The notes: generated by a model not told the origin, from the sequence alone. Positions 49,470-59,754 are shown, counted from the stretch's first letter. The stretch is DNA of 64,000 nt from Deinococcus malanensis (GCF_014647655.1 NZ_BMPP01000012.1:76157-140156); one strand, 5' to 3'. Translations and numbers: made by a program.

Positions 49470-50087
49470 TCAGTCCCAGTCCCAGTCGCGCCAGTCGCTG
49501 GGTCTGGCCTCCGTGGGTTTACTGGGGGCCGTCTGGGCACCTGACCCCGGGTACCACGGATATGTCGCTGCCAATGCCTGATCTAGCCGCTTGCGAAGCA
49601 GGGTCGCCAGCACGGCCGACTCGCGGACGGTTACGCGGCCGATTTCCTGCTCCAACCGGGTTTGAACCCGCTCCAGTTCCCGCAGGTAAGGCTCGCGGGC
49701 CTTGCGTACCGCGCCCTTGCGCAGGGGCTCCGGATGCACCACTGGAACGTATGATCCGGCCGCCGCTTCCAGCAGGCCGGCTCGCCGGGCTTCACGGACC
49801 TCCCGGGCCTGCTCGGCGCGGGCACGGGCGTCGGCGGCTCGGGCCTGAGCGGCCAGGAAGGTATCGTCGCGCTCGACCTCGGCCACCCTGGCCTCGGCAT
49901 ACAGTTTCACCGGGGGAAGGCGGCGGCGTCCCATTCGCAGGCCGTTTTCGCGGGTAGCGTCATGTTCACCCAGAAAGCGGCGAATCAGAGGAGGCGTCCA
50001 GCCCCGCTCCTTGAGGTCCTGGGTAGCCAGAAAGCCTTCGGGATTCACAGGCTTTTTCCCGGTGGGTCGGGTCTGGCGAGGGCTCAT
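49470..50087 (-). CDS. Basic, helical protein of unknown function
   Basis: I do not recognise the family. The 205-residue product is rich in Arg, Ala and Glu and mostly helical, with no signal peptide. The N-terminal part 'GFLATQDLKERGWTPPLIRRFLGEHD' resembles a small helix-turn-helix-like unit, as in excisionase-type or DNA-binding proteins. The rest looks like a coiled coil with a Trp/Asp tail. The ATG overlaps the stop of the acetyltransferase upstream (ATGA), so the two are likely co-translated. Confidence 0.7.
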   Translation of the reverse strand: MSPRQTRPTGKKPVNPEGFLATQDLKERGWTPPLIRRFLGEHDATRENGLRMGRRRLPPVKLYAEARVAEVERDDTFLAAQARAADARARAEQAREVREARRAGLLEAAAGSYVPVVHPEPLRKGAVRKAREPYLRELERVQTRLEQEIGRVTVRESAVLATLLRKRLDQALAATYPWYPGSGAQTAPSKPTEARPSDWRDWDWD

Positions 50088-50659
50088 GGCTCAGGCGGCG
50101 ACCATTCACGCCGGAGCATGTCCAGGCGCACGCTGTCGTACCGCTGCCCGGCGACCAGTCTCGCCTCGCGCACCTTCCCGGCCTCCCGGAAACCCAGCCG
50201 GCTCGCCGCGCGAATCATGCGTTCGTTGCCTCCCCAGGTCGTGAAGGTCACCACGTGGGCCTCTGTTTCGTCGAAGGTGGCCTGCACCCACTGGGCCAGG
50301 GCGCGCGAGCCCAACCCCTGTCCCCAGAGCGCAGGGTCGTACAGCAGAATGCCCAGGTCCCACCAGCCGCCGCCAGCCGGTTCCTCCTCGGAGCGGTTGA
50401 CCATGCCCACGCATTGTCCCCCCACGTCAATGACCCGCTGGTGGGGATCAGGCGGTGTCCGGGCCAGGTGCTCCACATAGGCTTTCAGCGACGTGGTGGT
50501 GCTCACTGCATGGAAGTACGGTGCGTCCCACCGCCGCCACTCGGCCTGCGGATCCGTCAGCCAGCGTTGCAGGACCGGCAGGTCACGCGGTCGTCGTCCC
50601 CGGATGGTGACTGCCGGGACCGGGGAGAGGTCGGGGGAACGGGCAGCCTCTTTGCTCAC
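50084..50659 (-). CDS. GNAT acetyltransferase, RimJ/RimL type
   Basis: This protein of about 191 residues has the acetyl-CoA motif 'LWGQGLGSRALAQWVQATF' (about residues 106-124) and the following 'NERMIRAASRLGFREAGKVREA' typical of RimJ/RimL and SpeG-like enzymes. The substrate is unknown. The GTG at 50659 lies six bases after CATAGT and avoids the unlikely upstream extension. Confidence 0.85.
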   Translation of the reverse strand: MSKEAARSPDLSPVPAVTIRGRRPRDLPVLQRWLTDPQAEWRRWDAPYFHAVSTTTSLKAYVEHLARTPPDPHQRVIDVGGQCVGMVNRSEEEPAGGGWWDLGILLYDPALWGQGLGSRALAQWVQATFDETEAHVVTFTTWGGNERMIRAASRLGFREAGKVREARLVAGQRYDSVRLDMLRREWSPPEP

Positions 50660-50717
50660 GGCTGCACTATGCCAAACCTGCGAGCCTGTCCGGGTTCGCT
50701 TGGCCTTTAGAAGCCCA

Positions 50718-51098
50718 TTAGCCCCCCAGGCGGCCAAGCAGCGGCGGGAGCAGAACAACCAGACCTACCCCCAGTGCTCCCACGCTGGCCACCAGTACTG
50801 CGGCGGCGGCCGCATCCTTCGCGACCCTGGCCAGCGGGTGCACCGCCGGGCTGGCCAGATCCACCACAGCCTCCACGGCAGTGTTGAGTAGTTCCAGGCC
50901 CAGGACCAGGGCGCAGCTCAAAATCACCGGCGCGGCTGGCGCGTTCAGCCACCAGGTGCAGGCGAGCGCCAGCAGCGCGGCCCACAGCTCGATCCGGAAA
51001 TTCGCCTGGGTCCGGTACACGTGGCGCACCCCATCCCAGGCAAAACCCGCCGAGCGCCACCAGCGTTTCAGGCTCAGGGCCGATCCGTCCGAGCGCAT
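50718..51098 (-). CDS. dgkA: Diacylglycerol/undecaprenol kinase
   Basis: This 126-residue integral membrane kinase phosphorylates a lipid alcohol; in Gram-positive-type DgkA this is undecaprenol. It has three membrane helices and shows 'RTQANFRIELWAALLAL' and 'ELLNTAVEAVVDL' followed by 'HPLARVAKDAAAAAVLVAS', the active-site helices. The start at 51098 follows a GGAG four bases past the ybeY stop, so it is expressed with ybeY. Confidence 0.92.
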   Translation of the reverse strand: MRSDGSALSLKRWWRSAGFAWDGVRHVYRTQANFRIELWAALLALACTWWLNAPAAPVILSCALVLGLELLNTAVEAVVDLASPAVHPLARVAKDAAAAAVLVASVGALGVGLVVLLPPLLGRLGG

Positions 51099-51102
51099 GA
51101 GA

Positions 51103-51570
51103 TCAGGCTCCGGGCGGCAAGGCCCGGCGCGCCGCTTCCCAGGCGTCATGGAACACCTGCCATTCCGGCCCGGTGGCCCCTTCCTCAAAGCCCAGACCCT
51201 CGGCGTGTGGGTGATCGTGTCCGACCAGATGCGTCAGCCCGTGGCTGGCCAGCAGCGCGACTTCCCGGACCAGGCTGTGTCCACGGACTTCGGCCTGCCT
51301 GGCGGCCGTGTCCAGGCTGATCACGATATCGCCCAGATGCGGCGGTACAAACGGGTCTCCCGGTTCCCAGGTGGGAAAGCTCAGGACGTCTGTGGCCGCG
51401 TCTTCGCCCCAGTGCTCCAGCTTTAGCGTACGGATCGTCCGGTCTCCCACCAGCACGACCGTCACCTCCCGCTCCTGGACCCCAAAATGCCGCATGGCGG
51501 CCTCCAGGCTCCGGCGCAGGACAGGGCGCAACCCGGCTGGCGTGGCCTTGCGGACAATCAGGTCAATCAT
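51103..51570 (-). CDS. ybeY: Endoribonuclease YbeY
   Basis: This 155-residue metalloprotein is needed for 16S rRNA 3' processing and ribosome quality control. The zinc site 'HGLTHLVGHDHPHAE' (HxxxHxxxxxH, about residues 116-130) and 'TDVLSFPTWEP' are characteristic. It starts at the ATG at 51570, six bases after a TACCCT box. A terminator separates it from phoH, so it has its own transcript with dgkA. Confidence 0.94.
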   Translation of the reverse strand: MIDLIVRKATPAGLRPVLRRSLEAAMRHFGVQEREVTVVLVGDRTIRTLKLEHWGEDAATDVLSFPTWEPGDPFVPPHLGDIVISLDTAARQAEVRGHSLVREVALLASHGLTHLVGHDHPHAEGLGFEEGATGPEWQVFHDAWEAARRALPPGA

Positions 51571-51576
51571 TCTGGC

Positions 51577-51582
51577 AGGGTA
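51577..51582 (-). promoter_or_regulatory. Leaderless-type -10 box for ybeY
   Basis: TACCCT on the minus strand, six bases before the ATG at 51570 and downstream of the phoH terminator. Confidence 0.6.
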
Positions 51583-51595
51583 AAGCAATAGAAAG

Positions 51596-51624
51596 CCGGG
51601 ACCACGTCACGTACGTGGTCCCGG
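51596..51624 (-). terminator. Terminator of phoH
   Basis: Perfect 12-bp arms at 51596-51607 and 51613-51624 with a 5-base loop, followed on the minus strand by CTTTCTATTGCTTT. Confidence 0.8.
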
Positions 51625-51638
51625 ACTCACGGGGACCC

Positions 51639-52703
<1,065 letters not shown>

Positions 52704-52708
52704 AACAG

Positions 52709-52713
52709 CTCCT
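52709..52713 (-). promoter_or_regulatory. Ribosome-binding site supporting a TTG start of phoH
   Basis: AGGAG on the minus strand, five bases before the TTG at 52703. Confidence 0.5.
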
Positions 52714-52927
52714 GGCGCCACAGGCGCACACTCCCGCCGTGATGTTTCACGCGCGGGAGGAAGGGGACGGGTCTCATGCGGATGGATCATTGTCTGACCT
52801 GCCTGGGTGGCGGGGCGTGTGCTACACCACAATCTGAGGCGCCGGAGCAGGCTCGATAAAGCCCGGGCCAAGCCCGGCGAAAGATTGTTCTGGCCACACA
52901 GGCGCGCCCGGTCTGACAGCTGACCGC

Positions 52928-52933
52928 TACACT
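52928..52933 (+). promoter_or_regulatory. Leaderless-type -10 box for aroE
   Basis: TACACT, directly before GTG at 52934 and six bases before the GTG at 52940, which I take as the start. Confidence 0.55.
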
Positions 52934-52939
52934 GTGCAG

Positions 52940-53824
52940 GTGAGTGTGGACCACAGCCTGGCAGTCACCGGCACGACCCTGCGGGCTTTCCTCTTTGCGG
53001 ATCCGGCGGCCCATTCGCTGTCGCCACGTATGCACAACGCGGCGTTCGGGTGGGCTGGCATTCGGGGCGAATATGAAGCGAGACAGGTTCCGGCAGCGGG
53101 TCTTCGAGACGCAGTAGCGGGCCTGCGCCAGCCAGGTACCCTGGGTGCCAACCTGAGCCTGCCTCACAAGGAAAGTGCCCTGACGCTGCTGGACACACTG
53201 AGTGACGCGGCACGGGCCATCGGGGCTGTTAACACCATCGCCCACCGGAATGGCCGGCTGATAGGAGACAACACCGACGCCCCAGGCTTGATGAGTGCAC
53301 TGCTTGACATCCAGGGGGGAAGCACGGGCGTCAGGACTTCAGACGGAAGTGTAGTTGTCCTCGGGGCAGGCGGCGCGGCCAGGGCGGCCGTCTATACCGG
53401 TGTAGTGCTGCTGGAGCGAGACGTCTACGTTGTGAACCGGACCCACGCCCGGGCCCAGGAACTGGCACAAACATGGACGGCGGAAGACGCGGAATCTACG
53501 GTATCGGCTGTCACCCTGAGCGAGGTGCCCTGGCCGGAAGTCCGGCTGGTCATCAATGCTTCGAGTGCAGGACTCGCCGCACCCGATGAAACGCCCCTGC
53601 CGGATTTCGATTTTCACCAGTTGCCTGAAGAAGCCCTGGTGTACGACATGGTGTACAAACCTGCCGAAACCCGGCTGATGCGCGAGGCGCGGCAGGCCGG
53701 TCTCCGCGCCGAGAACGGTCTGGGCATGCTGGCGCATCAGGCCCGGCTCGCCTTCGAGGTCTGGACCGGGCGCGACGTGCCGGTGGGGGTCTTTCTGGAC
53801 GCCCTGGCCGGAGCAGTTTCGTGA
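52940..53824 (+). CDS. aroE: Shikimate dehydrogenase
   Basis: This 294-residue NADPH-dependent enzyme of aromatic amino acid synthesis has the shikimate site 'DPAAHSLSPRMHNAAF' and 'ANLSLPHKESAL' (catalytic Lys), and the NADP site 'VVLGAGGAARAAVYTG' followed by 'NRTHARAQEL'. 'GLGMLAHQARLAFEVWTG' near the C-terminus is characteristic. The stop overlaps the start of the large sensor kinase (GTGA), an unusual pairing. Confidence 0.94.
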   Translation: MSVDHSLAVTGTTLRAFLFADPAAHSLSPRMHNAAFGWAGIRGEYEARQVPAAGLRDAVAGLRQPGTLGANLSLPHKESALTLLDTLSDAARAIGAVNTIAHRNGRLIGDNTDAPGLMSALLDIQGGSTGVRTSDGSVVVLGAGGAARAAVYTGVVLLERDVYVVNRTHARAQELAQTWTAEDAESTVSAVTLSEVPWPEVRLVINASSAGLAAPDETPLPDFDFHQLPEEALVYDMVYKPAETRLMREARQAGLRAENGLGMLAHQARLAFEVWTGRDVPVGVFLDALAGAVS

Positions 53825-56800
53825 CGGGAGACCGCTCGGCCCGCGAGCGGCTCTGGGTGCAATGGGGTCCGGTCTCGATGCTGCTGGCCGTGATCGGTCT
53901 TTCGCTGGTCCTGGCGGTCGTGGCGTCGCGGTACGTGGCCATCGAGCAGCGCACCCGCTTTCAGCGGGCGGCGGGCACCCATACCCAGGCCCTGAGGGAA
54001 CAGCTGAGTCATTACGAGGATCTGCTGCTGGCCACGCGTGCGACCCTGACCCTGCGTCCGGACCTGATGCCGCAGGCAGATTTCGCCAGCTACGCACGGC
54101 GTCTGAACCTGATAGAGCGGTATCCGGGGGTTCAGGCCCTGGGCTTCAACGTGTGGATCCCCGACGGTCAGGTGGCGCCGGTGCTCGCTGAACTGCGGCG
54201 CAAGGTCCGTCCGGAGGTGACGATCCGCCGCAACAGCCCGGCGCCGCTGGCCCTGGCGCCGATCAGCGTGATTGCCCCTCCCACCAGCGAGAACCTGCGT
54301 GTCCTGGGCTTCGATATGTACAGCGAAGCGACGCGGCGCGACGCATTCGACCGGGCGCGGCGCCTGGGCGGCATGCAGGCCACACGCCCGGTGCAACTGG
54401 TTCAGCGGGACAACCGTGGGCGGAGCCTGCAGGGATTTCTGCTCGTGCTGCCGGTCTGGGACAGCAGCCTCGAACAGCTGGACGGTGGCCGGGAGAAACT
54501 GCGGGGTTACGTCTACCTGGCCGTCCGAACCGACGAATTTCTGTCTTCACTGGAACAGACCGGTGTGCCGGGTCAGCTTGTGGCCCGGGTGACGCTGGGC
54601 GCTCAGTCTATGGGCCGGCCTGTCCAGATTGCACGGCCGGCCTTCCGGAAAGTTCAGGAGCTGTCCGTTGCCGGGCAGCCCTGGACCGTGCAGTACGCGG
54701 CCACCGGAAACTTCGGCCGGGGCCTTTCGAGTGCCTTGCCGATGATCTCGGTGGTCCTGGGCCTGCTGATCGGTGGCCTGTCGTACTGGTTGACGCAGGC
54801 GCAGGTCAGTGGACGGCGCCGGGCTGAGGCACTCAACCAGACCCTCGCGCAGGCCCGCACCCAGCAGGCCCAGGCGCGCGCGGAGTTCGAGGCCATCTTC
54901 CAGTCCATGCAGGACGCCGCTGTGTTTACCGATCCCAGCGGACATATCCGGCGCGTGAACCGCGCGATGGGGACCCTGTTCCGTCAGCCTCTTCAGCAAC
55001 TGATGGGAGAGCCGCTGGCCAAGCTGCATCTGGACCGGCGTCTGGAAAGCCGCTCCACGTTCCAGGCCCTGACCACACCGTACCGCCGGGAGGACGGGAC
55101 CGTTTTTTCCGGAGAAACCCAGCGCAGCGAGGTCCGGTCCGAAGACGGTGAACTGCTGGGCGCTCTTGAAGTTTTGCGCGATGTGACCGACCGGCTGGAG
55201 TCCGAGCGCGCCCTGCAGGTGGCGCAGCGCCGTGCCGGCGAGATCCTGGACTCGATTCCGCACGTGCTGTGGGTGAGTGACCCCGGGGGCGAGGTGAGCT
55301 ACCTGAATGCCCAGTACCGCGGGCGCTTCGGCAGGGCGCCGCTCCGGGTTCATCTGGACCCTCAGGACCACGACAGCTACGACGGGCTATGGCGCCGGGC
55401 CCATGCACTGGGCGGGGCGGCGCAGAGTGAGGTCCGGCTGCGGGTCGGTGACGTCAGCCGCTGGCATGTGCTTCGCGTCAACCCCGTGCGTAACGAGCGC
55501 GGTGAGATCGCGGAGTGGGTGGCCAGTGCCACGGACATCCACGACCGACTGGTGGCCGAGCGTCTGGCCCAGCGCAACGAGCAGCGGTACCGCGGCGTGC
55601 TGGAGGGCATGCCGCAGATCGTCTGGCTGACCGACGCGCACGGCACGCCGACCTATTTCAACCGGCGCTGGGCCGAGTACGTGGGGCCCGAGCGTGCGAT
55701 CCAGGGCTTCTTACAGCTGGTGCATCCCAATGACCGGGCCGAGTATCAGGCGCGTTGGGCGGCGGCAGTTGAGGCCCAGCAGCCTTTTGAGGCGGAACAT
55801 CGACTGCTGGGAGCCGACGGGCGGTACCGCACCTTCGTGACGCGTGGGTCCCTGGTGCTGGACGCAGCAGGACACGTCATCGAGTGGGTGGGAACCACCA
55901 CCGACGTGGACGACCCGGTGTTTGCCGAGACGGCCGCGCGCCTGCTGGCCAGCGTGACCGAGAAGCTCTCAGCCGTTCCTGGAAGCCGTCACAGGTTGCG
56001 TGCCCTTCGCTACCGCGAGGCGCTTGACCTGCTGACCGAGCGGTTCGCGGAGTCCGCGGCTGTGTGGACGGTACCGGAAGAGCCACTGGCCGTGTCGCGG
56101 GCCATGCCTGGCTGGAGCCAGGGTCCTCTGCAGGAGGTGTCCACGGCGCAGGTCCGACTGGCCCTGGATACCGGGGAGGCTCAGGTCCTCGCCGATCATG
56201 CTCTGCTCCATGAGGCCGGTGTGTCGGAGGCCCTGCTGCTTCCATTGCTGGCCCGCGACGGAACCCGTTTTGGCGTGCTGGGCATGACGTTCCGCCAGCC
56301 ACTCCAGGACCGCGACCACGAACTGGCCACTGATCTGGCGCAGCGCTTTGCTGCGGCCATGGAAAACGACGCGCTGCGCGACCATGCACTGGACGCTCAG
56401 CGCGACCTGGAACTGCTCAACCAGTCCCTGGAAGACCGGGTGCAGCGCCGTACCCGGGAACTGGAAGCCACCGCCCGCGAACTGGAGGCGTTCAGCTACA
56501 GCGTGTCACACGACCTGCGTACGCCGCTGCGGCACATCGTGGGCTTTGCCGACCTGTTGCGAAAGGATCTGGGTGGCCACCTGAGCCCCAAGAGTGCGCG
56601 CTACCTGAATGTGATCTCCGAGGCCAGCACCCGAATGAGTCAGCTGATCGACGACCTGCTGGCCTTCTCGCGGATGGGCCGCCAGGAGCTGAGAAGTGTA
56701 CCGGTGGACCTTACCGGCCTTCTGCGCACCAGCTGGCATGGGCTAGAACCCGACCGTCAGGGCCGCGATATTCAGTTCAGCCTCGGTGAACTGCCTACAG

Positions 56801-57159
56801 TGCCAGGGGACCCGGCCCTCCTGGGGCTGGTATTTACCAACCTGCTGAGCAATGCCATCAAGTACACCCGCACCCGTCCGCAGGGTGTCATTGAGGTGGC
56901 CGGCCGTGTCGAGGGTGGGCAGGTCACGGTCCAGGTCCGGGACAACGGCGTGGGCTTCGACATGCGTTACGCGGATAAACTGTTTGGTGTGTTTCAAAGA
57001 CTGCATCGCGCCGAGGAATTTGAGGGCATCGGGATTGGCCTTGCTAACGTCAGGCGCATCGTGACACGGCACGGTGGGGAGGTGACCGCCGAGAGTCAGC
57101 CGGACGAGGGCGCCACCTTTACTGTTACGCTACCGCTGGAGCGCCCTGATGATGACTGA
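53821..57159 (+). CDS. CHASE- and PAS-domain sensor histidine kinase
   Basis: This 1112-residue kinase has a membrane helix (about 16-38), an extracytoplasmic CHASE domain (about 45-285) and a second helix (about 300-322). Three PAS domains follow between about 350 and 715, then a GAF-like region (about 715-865) and the catalytic core. The phosphorylated His897 lies in 'SVSHDLRTPLRHI'; ATP-binding boxes are 'NLLSNAIKY', 'DNGVGFDMR' and 'GIGIGLANV'. CHASE domains bind small extracellular ligands; the ligand is unknown. It overlaps the next gene by 11 bases. Confidence 0.93.
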   Translation: MTGDRSARERLWVQWGPVSMLLAVIGLSLVLAVVASRYVAIEQRTRFQRAAGTHTQALREQLSHYEDLLLATRATLTLRPDLMPQADFASYARRLNLIERYPGVQALGFNVWIPDGQVAPVLAELRRKVRPEVTIRRNSPAPLALAPISVIAPPTSENLRVLGFDMYSEATRRDAFDRARRLGGMQATRPVQLVQRDNRGRSLQGFLLVLPVWDSSLEQLDGGREKLRGYVYLAVRTDEFLSSLEQTGVPGQLVARVTLGAQSMGRPVQIARPAFRKVQELSVAGQPWTVQYAATGNFGRGLSSALPMISVVLGLLIGGLSYWLTQAQVSGRRRAEALNQTLAQARTQQAQARAEFEAIFQSMQDAAVFTDPSGHIRRVNRAMGTLFRQPLQQLMGEPLAKLHLDRRLESRSTFQALTTPYRREDGTVFSGETQRSEVRSEDGELLGALEVLRDVTDRLESERALQVAQRRAGEILDSIPHVLWVSDPGGEVSYLNAQYRGRFGRAPLRVHLDPQDHDSYDGLWRRAHALGGAAQSEVRLRVGDVSRWHVLRVNPVRNERGEIAEWVASATDIHDRLVAERLAQRNEQRYRGVLEGMPQIVWLTDAHGTPTYFNRRWAEYVGPERAIQGFLQLVHPNDRAEYQARWAAAVEAQQPFEAEHRLLGADGRYRTFVTRGSLVLDAAGHVIEWVGTTTDVDDPVFAETAARLLASVTEKLSAVPGSRHRLRALRYREALDLLTERFAESAAVWTVPEEPLAVSRAMPGWSQGPLQEVSTAQVRLALDTGEAQVLADHALLHEAGVSEALLLPLLARDGTRFGVLGMTFRQPLQDRDHELATDLAQRFAAAMENDALRDHALDAQRDLELLNQSLEDRVQRRTRELEATARELEAFSYSVSHDLRTPLRHIVGFADLLRKDLGGHLSPKSARYLNVISEASTRMSQLIDDLLAFSRMGRQELRSVPVDLTGLLRTSWHGLEPDRQGRDIQFSLGELPTVPGDPALLGLVFTNLLSNAIKYTRTRPQGVIEVAGRVEGGQVTVQVRDNGVGFDMRYADKLFGVFQRLHRAEEFEGIGIGLANVRRIVTRHGGEVTAESQPDEGATFTVTLPLERPDDD

Positions 57160-58393
57160 CCAGATCCTTTCCTCACCTGCCGGTCAAGCGGCAGGCAACC
57201 GCACTGCCAGCACCTGGGAGGGCGCTCCCGGTCCCGGTGAGACCCTCCGCATCCTGCATCTGGAAGACAGCGAACTGGACCATGAACTGGTGGTCCTGAA
57301 TCTGGACGGCGACCTGCCCTGGACGGTCGACGTCACCCGTGTAGAAGACGAGGCAGGCTTTCAGAACGCGCTGGAAACCTCGCAGCCCCACCTGATTCTC
57401 AGCGACTTTGCCCTGCCGAGCTATGACGGTCTCAGCGCCTACCGCGCGGCGCACGCCCGTCTGCCGCTGATTCCGTTCATCATGGTAACCGGCGCCATGG
57501 GCGAGGAGGTCGCGGTCGATACCCTGCGCCAGGGTGTCACGGATTACATCCTTAAGCAGCGCCTGGAGCGCCTGGCGCCGGCGGTCCGCCGCGCGCTGAA
57601 CGAGGTCGAGGCCCGGGTCAGCCGCGAGCGCGCCGAGCAGGCGGTGCGGGAACTGAATACCGATCTGAAGGCACGTCTGGAGGAGGTCGAACGGCTGCGT
57701 AACATTGCCGAGCGTCAGAGCCAGCGACTGGAAGTGCAGGCCAAGCAGCTCGAAGAGGCGCTGAACATGCAGAAGACCTTCCTTGCAGAAACCAGTCACG
57801 AGCTTCGGACTCCACTGACGGCCCTGCACGGCTACCTGCGCCGTGCCGAGCGTGAGGTGGGGGGAAGCCAGACGCTGCTTGACGCCCAGAGGGTGGCCGA
57901 GAACATGACTCGTCTGGTCAACGACCTGTTGCAGCTTTCGCGTGGCGAGCTGGTCCAGAGCATCGAGATGCACTTCATGAATCTGGGCAACGTGCTTCGG
58001 CAGGTGGGGCGCGACTTTGGTGTGCGTGCGCCCGAGGAGAGCCCCGAGATCGTGGGAGACCCGGGCCGGCTGACCCAGGTGTTTATGAACCTGGTCACCA
58101 ACGCGGTGCGGGTCAGCGGCTCTCCCGATCTGGTGCATATGGAGGTGGCGCACCGCCCAGGAGAGGTCGAGGTGCGCGTGGTGGACCGTGGACCGGGCGT
58201 TCCGGACCCGATCAAGCCGCGTATTTTCGATAAGTTCTACCGCGGTAAGGAAGCCGGGTCAGCAGGCCTGGGCCTGACCATCGCTCAGCAGGTCGTGGTT
58301 GCGCATGGCGGCAGCATCGACGTGGTGGACACTCCGGGCGGCGGTGCCACCTTCCGGGTTCGTTTGCCGACCCCTGAAGAGGAAGACGAGTAG
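57149..58393 (+). CDS. Receiver-histidine kinase fusion protein
   Basis: This 414-residue protein has an N-terminal receiver with acidic residues 'LHLEDSELDHE', phosphoacceptor Asp86 in 'LILSDFALPSYDG' and Lys136 in 'YILKQ'. A coiled coil follows (about 155-205), then a complete kinase core with His217 in 'ETSHELRTPLTAL', 'NLVTNAVRVSG', 'DRGPGVPD' and 'GLGLTIAQQV'. The order receiver-kinase is the reverse of a classical hybrid kinase and suggests that phosphorylation by the coupled sensor tunes a second kinase. A DNA-binding output is absent here. Confidence 0.92.
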   Translation: MMTDQILSSPAGQAAGNRTASTWEGAPGPGETLRILHLEDSELDHELVVLNLDGDLPWTVDVTRVEDEAGFQNALETSQPHLILSDFALPSYDGLSAYRAAHARLPLIPFIMVTGAMGEEVAVDTLRQGVTDYILKQRLERLAPAVRRALNEVEARVSRERAEQAVRELNTDLKARLEEVERLRNIAERQSQRLEVQAKQLEEALNMQKTFLAETSHELRTPLTALHGYLRRAEREVGGSQTLLDAQRVAENMTRLVNDLLQLSRGELVQSIEMHFMNLGNVLRQVGRDFGVRAPEESPEIVGDPGRLTQVFMNLVTNAVRVSGSPDLVHMEVAHRPGEVEVRVVDRGPGVPDPIKPRIFDKFYRGKEAGSAGLGLTIAQQVVVAHGGSIDVVDTPGGGATFRVRLPTPEEEDE

Positions 58394-58416
58394 CCTCCGC
58401 TGCGGCTCCCTGACGC

Positions 58417-58422
58417 TACCCT
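58417..58422 (+). promoter_or_regulatory. Leaderless-type -10 box for the OsmC-family gene
   Basis: TACCCT, six bases before the ATG at 58429. Confidence 0.55.
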
Positions 58423-58428
58423 GGGGGT

Positions 58429-58827
58429 ATGAAAAAGACCCTGAAGGTCACCTGGCTCGGAGAGCAACGTTACCTGGGAGTCAGCGAAAGCGGCCACCAG
58501 CTGCTGATTGACAACAGCCCGGTCAAGGTTGGCGTCTCGCCGATGGAGGCCCTGCTGGGCGCCCTGGCCACCTGTACTGCCTACGACGTCGTGGAGATCA
58601 TGAAAAAGCGGCGCACGCCCCTGAGCTCGTACCGCATTGAGGTGGAAGGGGAGCGCGCCGAGACCGACCCCAAGCGCTACACCACCATCACCGTGCGGCA
58701 CATCGCCAGTGGCGAGGGCATCACGGCCGAGGTACTGGAAAAGGCCGCTCACCTGAGCCACGAGAAGTACTGTTCTGTTGCCGCCAGTCTGAACAGCGAG
58801 ATTAAACTGGAAACGCGCGTGGAGTGA
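58429..58827 (+). CDS. OsmC/Ohr-family protein
   Basis: This 132-residue protein fits the OsmC family of thiol peroxidases. It has the first redox cysteine in 'GALATCTAYDVVEIMKKRR' (about residue 46) and the second in 'EKYCSVAASL' (about residue 114). It probably reduces organic hydroperoxides as a dimer. The subfamily (YhfA-like or Ohr) is not certain. It follows the kinase pair but has its own -10 box. Confidence 0.88.
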   Translation: MKKTLKVTWLGEQRYLGVSESGHQLLIDNSPVKVGVSPMEALLGALATCTAYDVVEIMKKRRTPLSSYRIEVEGERAETDPKRYTTITVRHIASGEGITAEVLEKAAHLSHEKYCSVAASLNSEIKLETRVE

Positions 58828-59002
58828 TGTTTGAACGAAGGCTGGCGAGAATGCTGGGGTGCTCCTGCCGGCGGCGCTCACCTCGAAAAGATTGCTATAG
58901 ACCAGGACTGCCGGTGAAGCGAGAAGGCTTGCGGTGGCTCTGTGACCGGGTAACGGTGTGGTGTTCTCAGCCTGCCGGACGAAATTGCCAGCCAGCAGAG
59001 GC

Positions 59003-59044
59003 AAAAAGGGGAGAAGGAGGCGGTCACCACTGCCTCCTTCTCCC
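59003..59044 (-). terminator. Terminator of the FMN reductase gene
   Basis: Perfect 13-bp arms at 59009-59021 and 59032-59044, followed on the minus strand by CTTTTTGCC. Confidence 0.85.
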
Positions 59045-59058
59045 GTCAGACCGATGAA

Positions 59059-59655
59059 TCAGCCGCTTACAGGCGCAGTCTCCGGGGTACTTTCCCGGGC
59101 GGTTTTGAGGGCCTTGGCCCACCAAGCCAGTTCTTCCAGCATTCCCTGGACGCCGGGCTCCAGGTAGGTCAGCTCGTTCAGATCCTTGCCCTGCTGCCAC
59201 ACTGCAAAGAAGTCAGCGCCCTGGATGTGTACGGCGGTGCGGATCGGCGCCATCTGCAGTTCGACGGCGATCTGCCGCAGCTGCTCGATCGCGCGGGCTG
59301 CGCCCACCGAGCCGTACCCGACGAACGCGGCGGGCTTTTTGTTCCATTCCGGATACGAGTAATCCAGTGCATTTTTCAGCACCCCGGTCGGGCCGTGGTT
59401 GTATTCAGCCGTGACGAAAACATAGCCGTCGAACTCTGCGACCTTCTGCTGCCAGCGCTGGGCCACCTCGTTCTGGCTCGGTGCGTAGAGGTTCGAGGCG
59501 ACCTCGTTGAAAAATGGGAGTGGAAAGTCACGCAGGTCCACAATCTCGAACTCCAGGTCTGTCCGCGTTTTCGCGATGCTGGCAAACCACTGGGTGGGTT
59601 TGTCGGCAAAGCGGGCCTCACGGGTGCTGCTGATAATGATCGCAATCTTGGGCAT
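59059..59655 (-). CDS. NADPH-dependent FMN reductase
   Basis: This 198-residue flavodoxin-like reductase has the FMN phosphate site 'IISSTREARFADKPTQW' at the N-terminus and 'TAEYNHGPTGVLKNALDY' (about residues 80-97), typical of the YieF/ChrR/SsuE-like group. Such enzymes reduce quinones, chromate or azo compounds. The ATG at 59655 has AGGAG seven bases upstream; the long frame further upstream is not coding. It is divergent from a TetR gene that probably controls it. Confidence 0.9.
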   Translation of the reverse strand: MPKIAIIISSTREARFADKPTQWFASIAKTRTDLEFEIVDLRDFPLPFFNEVASNLYAPSQNEVAQRWQQKVAEFDGYVFVTAEYNHGPTGVLKNALDYSYPEWNKKPAAFVGYGSVGAARAIEQLRQIAVELQMAPIRTAVHIQGADFFAVWQQGKDLNELTYLEPGVQGMLEELAWWAKALKTARESTPETAPVSG

Positions 59656-59754
59656 GGTCAGCTCCTGTTTGAGACGGCGTGAAATCAGGGCAGGTCCACC
59701 GTTTCCCGAGGCACCATAACAGACGAAACGGGGACCAGTCCCCGTTTCTTTCGG

